A stretch of 13,104 bases of DNA from Desulfobacterales bacterium (GTDB lineage Bacteria; Desulfobacterota; Desulfobacteria; Desulfobacterales; RPRI01): NCBI GenBank assembly GCA_030689795.1, contig JAUYEO010000273.1, positions 1-13,104 on the forward strand, read 5' to 3'. This document shows, piece after piece, positions 1 to 6,876 of this stretch; position 1 is the first letter of the stretch; each line of letters begins with the position of its first letter. The translations under genes and the position numbers were made by a program. The notes beneath the pieces were generated by a model, which saw only the letters and a program-made list of their open reading frames with translations, made no database searches and was not told where the DNA came from.

Positions 1-269
1 GCATTGAACGGGCCGTTCTGCTGTGTGAAGAGGGAACGATTCACAGCTACCATCTTCCGCCTACGCTGCAAACCGGTTACGAATCGGGAACGATGCCCTC
101 GCTGTCACTCGATGATACGTTTGGAAGCCTTGAAAAAGAGAAGATCATAGACGCATTGAAGAATACCAGAGGAAACAGCGCTCAGGCCGCCAAAGCATTA
201 AAAACAACGATGCGAAAGTTCAACTACAAGGCAAAAAAATATAATGTGGACTTTCGCCAGTACCGTTAA
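1..269 (+). CDS. nifA: NifA-like sigma-54-dependent activator, C-terminal end (5' truncated)
   Basis: This is the last 88 codons of a sigma-54 enhancer-binding activator; the reading frame enters from the left edge (first full codon at 3) and stops with TAA at 267-269. The visible part starts in the end of the AAA+ domain (residues IERAVLLCEEG, then HLPPTLQT, a region typical of NifA/NtrC proteins). A linker follows, then a Fis-type helix-turn-helix: EKIIDALKNTRGNSAQAAKAL and a recognition segment TTMRKFNYKAKKYNVDFRQYR. The 'TT-R--NYK-KKY-D-R--R' ending resembles NifA of Geobacter-type bacteria more than NtrC, which usually ends in 'RTLYRKLKEY'. NifA activates nif promoters with RpoN and answers to PII proteins, which fits the neighbours. 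The N-terminal sensory GAF domain lies outside the window, so another activator subtype is possible. Family sure; the NifA name is likely but not proven. Confidence 0.75.
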   Translation, partial: IERAVLLCEEGTIHSYHLPPTLQTGYESGTMPSLSLDDTFGSLEKEKIIDALKNTRGNSAQAAKALKTTMRKFNYKAKKYNVDFRQYR

Positions 270-270
270 A

Positions 271-393
271 AGCTTCGTAAAAAGTCATTCTGCTGTGTTG
301 CACTTCATCTTTCGTCATTGCAGCGTACTAATATGTACGCTGCATTCCTCAAGATTCGTGCGCCTTGCATAATGAGCTTTTTACTTTGCCATC
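271..393. repeat. MITE-like dispersed repeat element
   Basis: A non-coding element of about 120 bases begins right after the nifA-like stop. Its left end (GC-TTC-GTAAAAAG-TCAT, 272-288) and right end (on the other strand GGC-AAA-GTAAAAAG-CTCAT, 373-390) form imperfect terminal inverted repeats. Inside is a perfect 10-bp inverted repeat, TGCAGCGTAC (319-328) and GTACGCTGCA (335-344), with a 6-base loop. The left-end sequence TCGTAAAAAGTCAT recurs at 12976-12989 and a shorter copy, TTCGTAAAAAGTC, at 418-430, so it belongs to a family. There is no transposase. I infer a non-autonomous mobile or REP-like element; the boundaries are approximate. Confidence 0.55.
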
Positions 394-428
394 TGAAATA
401 TGACTTTCTTTGATGGCTTCGTAAAAAG
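377..428. repeat. Imperfect long hairpin made by two repeat ends
   Basis: CTTTTTAC (377-384) pairs with GTAAAAAG (421-428), and GCCATC (388-393) pairs with GATGGC (412-417). Three unpaired positions separate the two helices (TTT facing TTC) and the loop is 18 bases. The right arm is another copy of the GCTTCGTAAAAAGTC sequence that starts the element at 271, so this looks like two repeat ends facing each other. No T-run follows it on either strand, so it is not an obvious intrinsic terminator. Confidence 0.5.
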
Positions 429-450
429 TCTGAAGGCGCTCGCTGTTTCG

Positions 451-524
451 GTTCAAGTGGTCGAGGGGGGCCAGTTAAATTATGTTTTTCACTTGACCTC
501 TTGACTCCTCGACCCCTCGAATCC
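451..524. repeat. Tandem octamer array with inverted partner, downstream of glnA
   Basis: Four back-to-back 8-base units occupy 493-524: TTGACCTC, TTGACTCC, TCGACCCC, TCGAATCC, consensus T(T/C)GA(C/A)(C/T)(C/T)C. Related sequence in the opposite orientation lies at 451-468: TCAAGTG (453-459) is complementary to CACTTGA (490-496), and TCGAGGGG (461-468) to CCCCTCGA (513-520). These pairings cross, so they are alternatives or a pseudoknot rather than one simple stem. The array begins about 10 bases past the glnA stop. A four-unit array of the same type sits past glnD at 3773-3804, suggesting a dispersed family that may act as a 3'-end or transcription-stop structure. Confidence 0.6.
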
Positions 525-533
525 TTTCTTCTA

Positions 534-1946
534 TTATATATCATAATAGAGCATGAATTCATGCGGGTGCGGGCGAAGTTTTACCGGATTAATTTCGTTT
601 TTTATTTTGTATTCGGTCCATGTGTCGATTACATCCTGTGTAAAGACGCCGCCTTTAAGCAGAAAATCCTTGTCGTTCTTCAAAGCGTTTAACGCCTCTT
701 CGAGGGAGCCCGGAGCAGTCGGAATATTTGCAAGTTCTTCGGGCGGAAGATCATAAATATTCTTGTCGAGCGGATCACCCGGATCGATCTTGTTTTCAAT
801 TCCGTCTATTACCGCCATAAGGATTGCGGAAAAGGCAAGATATCCGTTGCATGACGGATCGGGTGTTCTGAATTCTATTCGTTTTGCCTTAGGTGATGTG
901 GAATACATGGGAATCCGGATAGCAGCGCTTCTGTTTCTGCTTGAATACGCAAGATTGACAGGAGCCTCAAACCCCGGAACAAGTCTTTTATAGGAATTTG
1001 TCGTGGGATTCGTGAATGCGCAAAGAGCCTTGCAGTGTTTCAGAATTCCGCCTATGGCATGCAGGGTCATCTGGGATACGCCCGCGTATTTATCGCCGGC
1101 AAAAAGAGTTTTGCCCCCTTTCCATATGCTGACATGAACATGCATTCCCGATCCATTGTCTTCAAATAGCGGTTTCGGCATGAATGTTACCGTGTGTCCG
1201 TTGCGATAGGCGACATTTTTCAGCACATACTTAAACCACATGAGCTGGTCTCCCATCTGAACAAGCGGTTTGAACCGCATGTCTATCTCGGACTGGCCTG
1301 CTGTCGCAACTTCATGATGCTGACACTCCATATCTATGCCGAGATCTTCAAGGGTAAGAAGCATTTCGGTCCTTAAATCCTGGAACTTATCCATCGGAGG
1401 AACGGGGAAATAGGCCTCTTTATGGCGCGGCTTGTATCCAAGATTCGGGCATTCATCCCTTCCACTGTTCCATATTCCTTCTTCGGAATCAAGCGCATAA
1501 AAGGCGCTGTTCCTCTGGGAATCAAAACGCACATCGTCAAAGATGAAAAATTCCGCTTCAGGGCCGATAAACGCCGTGTCGCCTATCCCGGTTCTCTTCA
1601 GATATGCCTCCGCCTTTTTCGCAATATAGCGGGGATCGCGTGAATAGAATTCCCTTGTCAGCGGATCCACGATGTCACATATCATGACAAGCGTCGGAAC
1701 CTCAAAAAAAGGATCCATCTTTGCCGTTGCCGGATCAGGGATGACCAGCATATCGCTGGCATTTATCGGCTGCCATCCTCTTATGCTTGATGCGTCGAAT
1801 CCGAATCCGTCTTCAAAACTCGATTCGCTCAATTCCCCTATCGGGACGGTAAAATGCTGCCATAAACCCGGAAAATCAATAAACCGCAGGTCAACCACCC
1901 TTGCTCCCTTTTCTTTCGCAAAACCCAACACCTCTTTTGGTTTCAT
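534..1946 (-). CDS. glnA: Glutamine synthetase type I, adenylylatable
   Basis: Cytoplasmic dodecameric enzyme that makes glutamine from glutamate, ammonium and ATP, the entry step of ammonium assimilation. The 470 residues match the usual GSI length (about 470). Visible motifs are the N-terminal beta-grasp part with DASSIRGW near 51-58, the metal-binding GPEAEFFIFD at 128-137, NGSGMHVHVS at 264-273, RSAAIRIP at 339-346 and FRTPDPSCNGYLAFSA at 359-374. The segment KNIYDLPPEE places Tyr398 where Escherichia coli GS is adenylylated, so it should be a substrate of the GlnE encoded at 10032-12920. The start is the ATG at 1944-1946, preceded by a strong ribosome site (GGAGGAGG; CCTCCTCC on + at 1953-1960). 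It is the last gene of amt1-glnB-glnA, 61 bases after glnB. I see no promoter of its own in that gap. Confidence 0.97.
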   Translation of the reverse strand: MKPKEVLGFAKEKGARVVDLRFIDFPGLWQHFTVPIGELSESSFEDGFGFDASSIRGWQPINASDMLVIPDPATAKMDPFFEVPTLVMICDIVDPLTREFYSRDPRYIAKKAEAYLKRTGIGDTAFIGPEAEFFIFDDVRFDSQRNSAFYALDSEEGIWNSGRDECPNLGYKPRHKEAYFPVPPMDKFQDLRTEMLLTLEDLGIDMECQHHEVATAGQSEIDMRFKPLVQMGDQLMWFKYVLKNVAYRNGHTVTFMPKPLFEDNGSGMHVHVSIWKGGKTLFAGDKYAGVSQMTLHAIGGILKHCKALCAFTNPTTNSYKRLVPGFEAPVNLAYSSRNRSAAIRIPMYSTSPKAKRIEFRTPDPSCNGYLAFSAILMAVIDGIENKIDPGDPLDKNIYDLPPEELANIPTAPGSLEEALNALKNDKDFLLKGGVFTQDVIDTWTEYKIKNEINPVKLRPHPHEFMLYYDI

Positions 1947-2006
1947 GAAACGCCTCCTCCTTTTATAAGTTATTATTATTTATCTGCATTTATATCATAT
2001 TATGAA

Positions 2007-2345
2007 TTATAACGCGTCTCTTCCTTTTTCGCCGGTGCGAACCCTGATCGCTCCTTCAACCGGGAACACAAAAATCTTTCCATCTCCCAGTTTCCCCGTG
2101 TTCGCAGCCTGAACAATCGTTTCAACCACCTTGTTGGCCATCTCCGAAGCAACAACAATCTCGATTTTTATCTTGGGAATGAAATCGACAACGTATTCGG
2201 CTCCCCGATAAATCTCCTTGTGCCCCTTCTGCCGCCCGTATCCCTTAACTTCGGAAACCGTCATGCCGTGAACCCCGATCTCATTAAGGGCTTCTTTTAC
2301 GTCATCCAGCTTGAAAGGCTTGATGATGGCTTCAATCTTTTTCAT
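2007..2345 (-). CDS. glnB: Nitrogen regulatory protein PII, canonical uridylylatable type
   Basis: Small trimeric signal protein that binds ATP/ADP and 2-oxoglutarate and reports nitrogen and carbon state to GlnE, NtrB, NifA and Amt. At 112 residues it has the standard length. The T-loop reads KGYGRQKGHKEIYRGAEYVVDF and carries Tyr51, the residue GlnD uridylylates, as well as Arg47, which can plug an Amt pore. Gln39 and Lys58 (2-oxoglutarate site), the B-loop TGKLGDGKIFVF with Lys90, and the C-loop RVRTGE with Arg101 and Arg103 are present, so ligand binding should be intact. The start ATG (2343-2345) has a strong GAGGAGG site (CCTCCTC on + at 2353-2359). The gene lies 48 bases after amt1 and just before glnA. 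By adjacency to amt1 it could also be called glnK; the sequence resembles GlnB more. Confidence 0.95.
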   Translation of the reverse strand: MKKIEAIIKPFKLDDVKEALNEIGVHGMTVSEVKGYGRQKGHKEIYRGAEYVVDFIPKIKIEIVVASEMANKVVETIVQAANTGKLGDGKIFVFPVEGAIRVRTGEKGRDAL

Positions 2346-2393
2346 CGTAATACCTCCTCGTTATTTATGATGCCTTTTTACAAAGTCGTTTAT

Positions 2394-3629
2394 TTACATC
2401 GTATACCCTACCTCACTATGCTGAGTCACATCAAGACCCTGTATTTCTTCCTCATCGGTTACCCTCAGACCGGTAACATTATCCACAACCTTCAGAATAA
2501 GCGCCGTCACTCCCATGGAAAAAGCAATTGCGGCCACAATACCGACCGCCTGTATAAGAACCTGCTTCGGGTTTCCGTAAAAGAGTCCGTCAAAGCCGGC
2601 AGGATTAATAGTCTTTGTTGCAAAAAGGCCTGTTGCAAGAGCGCCCCAGATTCCGCCCACTCCATGCACAGCCACCACATCGAGGGCGTCATCATATCCG
2701 AACCTGCTTTTCATCATCATCGCGAAACAGCATATAATACCGGCTACGATACCGATGATAATCGCAGGAACCGGTCCTACAAAACCGGCAGCAGGAGTTA
2801 TTGCCACAAGGCCTGCAAGGGCGCCTGAAGCGGCTCCGAGAGTGGTCGGTTTTCCGTGATATATCCACTCCGCTGCAAGCCATGAAACAGCGGCTGCGCC
2901 TGCAGACAATTGCGTGGTGACAAGGGCCATGACGGCAACTTCGCCGGCAGAAAGAGCGCTTCCCGCGTTGAAACCGAACCAGCCGAACCAGAGTATTCCG
3001 GCGCCCAGCACCGTCATGGAAAGATTATGGGGCATTATGGATTCTTTTCCCCAGCCCCGCCGCTTTCCAAGCATGACGGCAACAACAAGCGCGGCGGCTC
3101 CCGAATTTATATGTATAACCGTCCCTCCCGCAAAATCGAGGGTTCCGAGTTTTCCAAGCCACCCTCCGCCCCAGACCCAGTGGCAGACGGGAAGATAAAC
3201 AAAGGTTGTCCACAGCGCCGTAAATAAAAGAAAGGCTGAAAATTTCATTCTTTCAGCATAAGCTCCTGTTATCAGCGCTGGTGTTATGATTGCAAACATT
3301 AATTGAAAAGCGCAGAATAAAAGATGCGGTATGTTCGCGGAATATGGTCCCGGAGAGAGTCCGACACCGTTTAAAAAAGCCCATTCCAGATTGCCGGAAA
3401 AACCCTTGATATCCGGTCCGAAAGCTATCGAATAACCATAAATTACCCATATCAGCGAAACCACACCCAGGCATATAAAACTCTGCAGAATTGTAGAAAG
3501 AACATTTTTAGACCGGACAAGACCCCCGTAAAAAAGAGCCAGTCCGGGAGTCATAAACATAACCATTGTTGTTGCTATCAGCATGAAAGCCGTATCACCT
3601 GAATTTATCATATTAATATAAACCTCCAT
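2394..3629 (-). CDS. amtB: Ammonium transporter, AmtB-type (amt1)
   Basis: Inner-membrane ammonium channel/transporter of the Amt/Mep/Rh family, expected to be a trimer with 11 membrane helices. The start region SGDTAFMLIATTMVMFMTPG and 'LALFYGGLVRSKN' are characteristic of the AmtB clade. Counting from the ATG at 3627-3629 (411 residues), the pore elements are Asp165 and His173 in DFAGGTVIH and His322 in DVVAVHGVGGIWG, the twin-histidine pair. The C-terminal tail (GLRVTDEEEIQGLDVTQHSE) is the typical GlnK-binding tail. The frame stays open to 3731, but the extra 34 residues come from a REP-like repeat and are rejected. A second candidate start is the ATG at 3609-3611, preceded by GGAGG at a rather long 11-base spacing and giving MINSGDTAF, the usual family start. 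It heads the amt1-glnB-glnA operon. No sigma-54 consensus was found upstream. Confidence 0.95.
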   Translation of the reverse strand: MEVYINMINSGDTAFMLIATTMVMFMTPGLALFYGGLVRSKNVLSTILQSFICLGVVSLIWVIYGYSIAFGPDIKGFSGNLEWAFLNGVGLSPGPYSANIPHLLFCAFQLMFAIITPALITGAYAERMKFSAFLLFTALWTTFVYLPVCHWVWGGGWLGKLGTLDFAGGTVIHINSGAAALVVAVMLGKRRGWGKESIMPHNLSMTVLGAGILWFGWFGFNAGSALSAGEVAVMALVTTQLSAGAAAVSWLAAEWIYHGKPTTLGAASGALAGLVAITPAAGFVGPVPAIIIGIVAGIICCFAMMMKSRFGYDDALDVVAVHGVGGIWGALATGLFATKTINPAGFDGLFYGNPKQVLIQAVGIVAAIAFSMGVTALILKVVDNVTGLRVTDEEEIQGLDVTQHSEVGYTM

Positions 3630-3676
3630 TATATCTTCCGCCAAAATCCGAGGCGGGTATAAACAATTAATCATAA

Positions 3677-3754
3677 CTTCGTAAAACGTTTCAAAGTCGT
3701 CACTCCCGTGAAAACGGGAGGCCAGAACCACTTCAAAAGACTGGGTAGTTCTGG
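3677..3754. repeat. REP-like double hairpin upstream of amt1
   Basis: The sequence begins with CTTCGTAAAA (3677-3686), reminiscent of the TTCGTAAAAAGTC repeat family elsewhere in the window. A perfect 7-bp hairpin follows, CTCCCGT (3703-3709), GAAA loop, ACGGGAG (3714-3720), then a second 7-bp inverted repeat, CCAGAAC (3722-3728) with GTTCTGG (3748-3754). It lies in the spacer between glnD and amt1, about 50 bases upstream of the amt1 start. Hairpins of the form 'CCCGTGAAAACGGG' are common dispersed intergenic repeats in bacterial genomes. No function is claimed; it may affect read-through from glnD into the amt1 operon. Confidence 0.6.
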
Positions 3755-3772
3755 TGCTTCACTTCGTGTTAC

Positions 3773-3804
3773 CTGAATCCTTGGACCCTTGACCCCTTGA
3801 ATCC
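3773..3804. repeat. Tandem octamer array downstream of glnD
   Basis: Four back-to-back 8-base units: CTGAATCC, TTGGACCC, TTGACCCC, TTGAATCC, followed by a T-rich tract (TTTTTTATTTT) on the + strand. The consensus matches the array at 493-524 past glnA. This copy begins about 22 bases after the glnD stop, so both arrays mark the 3' ends of minus-strand genes. Period and unit sequence are read directly; a role in 3'-end formation is inference. Confidence 0.6.
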
Positions 3805-3825
3805 TTTTTTATTTTAAACAGAGCT

Positions 3826-6474
3826 TCACAAAACCGGTTTTGGAAGTACCTCTGATATTGCAGCCTTGATTGAGGCCACCTGTTCTTCTGAATCAACCTT
3901 CTGCCCTTCAAAATCCACTACATAAAAAACGTCAACTACCTGGTCGGCTTTTGTCGCAATTTTCGCAACCCGTATATCCAGTCTGCATGAAAAAAGGGCG
4001 TTTGTAATGCTGTATAACAAACCCGTAAAATCATATGAAAATACTTCAATAATCGTAAAAAAACTTGAACTTTCATTATCCACTTCAATCCTGTGCGGCT
4101 TTCCCATCATATGCGGTTTCATATGCATGTTGCCTGACATCTTCTCATTCAGAGCAACCGAAAGATTAAGCTTTCCCGACAGGGCCGATTCAAGATTCTC
4201 TTTTGCCGCAGCCCATTTTTCCTCTTCAAATATCTGATCGACCGGCGGTTTAAGCGTAAAAATATCAAGCGCAATATTGTTTTTCCATGTGTTGATTCTG
4301 GCATCAAGAATATCCAGTCCGCTTAAAGTAAAAACCCCGGCCATTTTTGAAAATAACCCCGGCCTGTCTTTGGCGCAGATTGTAAGAATCCTCGTATTTG
4401 ACTCAATCGGTTTTTCTACTACCCATACGAACTCAGAGTGCCCAAGACTTGAATAGAGCCTGTGATGTTCAAGAATCTCGCGGTCTGTCGTGTACAGAAG
4501 ATATCTTGGAGGCAAAACTTCGATATGATTTTGAATATCTTTTTTATGCTTTACAGAAGTTACAGCGCTCAATAATTTTATCTTTTTATTTTTAACCGCC
4601 TCAACCGCCCCTTTTGATGCAAGTTCCCCCTTTTCCATAATACTCAGTATCTTTAAGAAAAAATCTCTGAGAAGAGTGAAAATCCAGTCATTCCATGCCT
4701 TCGGGCCTGTCGATATCGAATCTGCAACCGTAAGAATGTAAAGCATCCTCAGTAATTCTATGTCTTTTATTTTTCCGGCGCAGAAAAAGGCCGTTTCTTC
4801 ATCGTTTATATCTCTTCTTGTTGCCGTTTTGATAAGCAGAAGGTGCTCTTCGACCAGAAACGTAATGGCTTCAATTTTTTCCTGTTTGAATCCCATCCTT
4901 GTGAGTATCTGTCTTACAATTCCTGCTCCGCGTACCGAATGTCCGCCGCCCGGTTCCCCTTTGCCTATATCGTGAAGGAGAGCAGCCCAGAGAAGAAGCT
5001 TACGGTTTTTTAATTCCTGGTAAAGATTACCGCACAGCCAGTCGCCTGTGATATCTTCGTCGGTTCCAAAACTTTTAATAGTCCTGACAGTTCGCAGGGA
5101 ATGCCTGTCTACAGGATAAAGATGGTACTCGTCGAACTGAATCCTGTTAATGATTCCCTTTATCTCCGGTATAAATCGTTCGAGGAATCCTGTGTTCAGC
5201 ATCTCATTGAGGACATTGAATGACTTTGCCGGCGCAACCAGGATTCTTTCAAATGATTTTATTGCGGAGGCCGAAGCCCTGAAAGAATCATCTGCAAGAT
5301 AGCCGAATTCCCTTATCAGTCTTTTTCCTTCAGCGCTTATCGGGATCATGAGATTTGCGCTTTCTTCGAATATTGCAATTAAAAGTTCCGGATTGCTTAA
5401 TAGCTTTTCAGATGAGGCAAAATTGAGAGAGCCCCTTTTTGTAACTTCAAGGTCTGCAATTTTTGTATTTTTAGCAGCCTTTCTTTTCCGGGTCTGCTTT
5501 CTGTCATAGCCGAGTTCATACAGAAAAATCATGAACTGCTGCTTTATAAATTCCATTCTGCCATGAAGCTCTCCCAGAAACATTTCAACCGGCTTATGGC
5601 CGTTTTCGGAACTTTGTTTTAAAGCTTTTGCAACTTTCGGCTGATACTCAAAATATAGCTGATCACATTTCCTGCCCGTCAAATAATGCAGGCTGTTTCT
5701 TGTCTGCCATACGAATGACAGGCACTCTGAAAGGTTCCTGAATTCGTCATGCGAAAAATAACCATAATATTCAAGATCCCTGGGCTTTTTGATATCCGAC
5801 ATGATCCGGGCTATCCACAGCATGGTATGATAATCCCTCAGACCTCCCTGTCCTTCCTTTATATTCGGCTCAAGCATGTAGGCTGAATCTCCAAAACGGA
5901 GATGCCGTGAAGTGTTGCTTTCAACCAGCCGGTTGATTATGCTTTCCGACCTCTTCATCAGAATTTTCTTGTGGAGCTGCTCCATAAGATCCGAATACAG
6001 AAGCGACATTCCGCATATGAAACGCGCATCCAGAAGTGATGTGAGAACCTGATAATCGCTTCCGGCAATGCTGATGCAATCTTTCAGGGATCGGGTAGCG
6101 TGGCCGACATCAATGCCTATATCCCACAGGGGATAAACAACCTCTTTGATAAGCTGCACGGCATTTTCAGGAACTTTCTCCCCGAAAAGAAAAAGGAGAT
6201 CTACATCCGAATGGATGCACATCTCTTCTCTCCCGTATCCTCCAAGTGCGATAATGGAAAAAGGATTTCTGTCTATAGCCATTCCCGGCCCGATTACACT
6301 TTTTTCAAAGCTCTCAAAAAAATAATCGTCAAGAAGCCTCGTATGCCGCTCAAGAAACGCAGGGGTATCCTCTTTGAAACACTCTGCAAAAAGCATCTCC
6401 CTTTTCTGCTTCAGTGCCCTTGAAGTATTTTCATATTTAATATCATTCAGCTTTTCGCAGGCTTTATTAGTCAC
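3826..6474 (-). CDS. glnD: Bifunctional PII uridylyltransferase / uridylyl-removing enzyme
   Basis: Glutamine sensor that adds UMP to PII when glutamine is low and removes it when glutamine is high. At 882 residues it is close to the E. coli protein (890). Domains in order: nucleotidyltransferase with GGYGREEMCIHSDVDLLFL at 78-96 (metal ligands Asp90 and Asp92) and EGQGGLRDYHTMLW at 207-220; HD hydrolase domain with His458, LLHDIGKG (His501-Asp502), His512, EEHLLL (His544) and Asp585; then two ACT domains, about 695-770 and 804-880, that sense glutamine. The start is GTG (6472-6474). An in-frame TAG lies two codons upstream, and AAAAGGA (6486-6492 on the minus strand) is a rather distant ribosome site with an 11-base gap. 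All catalytic motifs look intact. The gene has a full-consensus sigma-54 promoter just upstream, whereas E. coli glnD is regarded as essentially constitutive. Confidence 0.96.
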   Translation of the reverse strand: MTNKACEKLNDIKYENTSRALKQKREMLFAECFKEDTPAFLERHTRLLDDYFFESFEKSVIGPGMAIDRNPFSIIALGGYGREEMCIHSDVDLLFLFGEKVPENAVQLIKEVVYPLWDIGIDVGHATRSLKDCISIAGSDYQVLTSLLDARFICGMSLLYSDLMEQLHKKILMKRSESIINRLVESNTSRHLRFGDSAYMLEPNIKEGQGGLRDYHTMLWIARIMSDIKKPRDLEYYGYFSHDEFRNLSECLSFVWQTRNSLHYLTGRKCDQLYFEYQPKVAKALKQSSENGHKPVEMFLGELHGRMEFIKQQFMIFLYELGYDRKQTRKRKAAKNTKIADLEVTKRGSLNFASSEKLLSNPELLIAIFEESANLMIPISAEGKRLIREFGYLADDSFRASASAIKSFERILVAPAKSFNVLNEMLNTGFLERFIPEIKGIINRIQFDEYHLYPVDRHSLRTVRTIKSFGTDEDITGDWLCGNLYQELKNRKLLLWAALLHDIGKGEPGGGHSVRGAGIVRQILTRMGFKQEKIEAITFLVEEHLLLIKTATRRDINDEETAFFCAGKIKDIELLRMLYILTVADSISTGPKAWNDWIFTLLRDFFLKILSIMEKGELASKGAVEAVKNKKIKLLSAVTSVKHKKDIQNHIEVLPPRYLLYTTDREILEHHRLYSSLGHSEFVWVVEKPIESNTRILTICAKDRPGLFSKMAGVFTLSGLDILDARINTWKNNIALDIFTLKPPVDQIFEEEKWAAAKENLESALSGKLNLSVALNEKMSGNMHMKPHMMGKPHRIEVDNESSSFFTIIEVFSYDFTGLLYSITNALFSCRLDIRVAKIATKADQVVDVFYVVDFEGQKVDSEEQVASIKAAISEVLPKPVL

Positions 6475-6513
6475 AGGCTAAATATTCCTTTTACAATATA
6501 CAGCAATGTTAAA

Positions 6514-6530
6514 AGCAACGATCGTGCCAA
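6514..6530 (-). promoter_or_regulatory. Sigma-54 (RpoN) -24/-12 promoter of glnD
   Basis: Read on the minus strand the site is TTGGCACG-ATCG-TTGCT, a full match to the consensus YTGGCACG-N4-TTGCW with the invariant GG (6528-6527) and GC (6516-6515) exactly 10 bases apart. Transcription should start near 6503, giving a leader of about 29 bases that includes the AAAAGGA ribosome site of glnD. RpoN promoters need an enhancer-bound activator such as NtrC or NifA; candidate enhancer palindromes lie at about -121 and -143. Confidence 0.85.
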
Positions 6531-6615
6531 AGGATCTTCGATCCAATATTACATATCATATCAATTAGATATAAGATTTATGTATTATACAATAAAAATA
6601 TATAAAGAACAAGAA

Positions 6616-6632
6616 TGTAATTAATAATTACA
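6616..6632. promoter_or_regulatory. 17-bp palindrome, candidate activator-binding site
   Basis: TGTAATTA-A-TAATTACA is a perfect inverted repeat with 8-base arms and one central base. Its centre is about 121 bases upstream of the predicted glnD start, a normal place for an enhancer of a sigma-54 promoter. It does not match the enteric NtrC site (TGCACC-N5-GGTGCA), and its TGT...ACA ends are 11 rather than the 10 bases apart expected for NifA. The binding protein is therefore unknown. Confidence 0.4.
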
Positions 6633-6639
6633 AATATGT

Positions 6640-6653
6640 AATTCATATGAATT
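6640..6653. promoter_or_regulatory. 14-bp perfect palindrome, candidate activator-binding site
   Basis: AATTCATATGAATT is a perfect palindrome whose centre lies about 22 bases, roughly two helical turns, from the centre of the palindrome at 6616-6632. Paired sites on the same helical face are usual for enhancer-binding proteins. The region is AT-rich, so a chance palindrome is possible. Confidence 0.35.
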
Positions 6654-6876
6654 GTTGCGTGGTATTTATGTGATCAGAATATTTTTATGATTTCATTATT
6701 TATTTTGATAATTAATTTTTCAGACGATCCGGCAGGAATTATAATTGTCGCTGATCACGGGAGTCTATAATCATCTGATATGGTTGGTACGGAACAGGCT
6801 AAATCGGCATCGACAAATCCCGGAAAACCAGACGAAATTTATAAAGGTAAGACTAAGAGCCAGAAATCAGGAACTG

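Noticed and set aside
493..524. Tandem octamers as a CRISPR array
   Set aside because: Units are contiguous with no spacers and only 8 bases long; no cas genes are present.
305..562. An 85-codon minus-strand frame past glnA
   Set aside because: It is made almost entirely of the MITE-like element and the octamer array, and overlaps the 3' end of glnA.
2220..2828. A 202-codon + strand frame opposite glnB and amt1
   Set aside because: Antisense to two clear genes, with no family similarity visible and no ribosome site that I could see; a shadow of the real coding strand.
3630..3731. Residues 1-34 of the longest amt1 frame as a signal peptide
   Set aside because: The segment is acidic and polar with no hydrophobic core, is encoded by a REP-like repeat, and has no counterpart in the AmtB family start.
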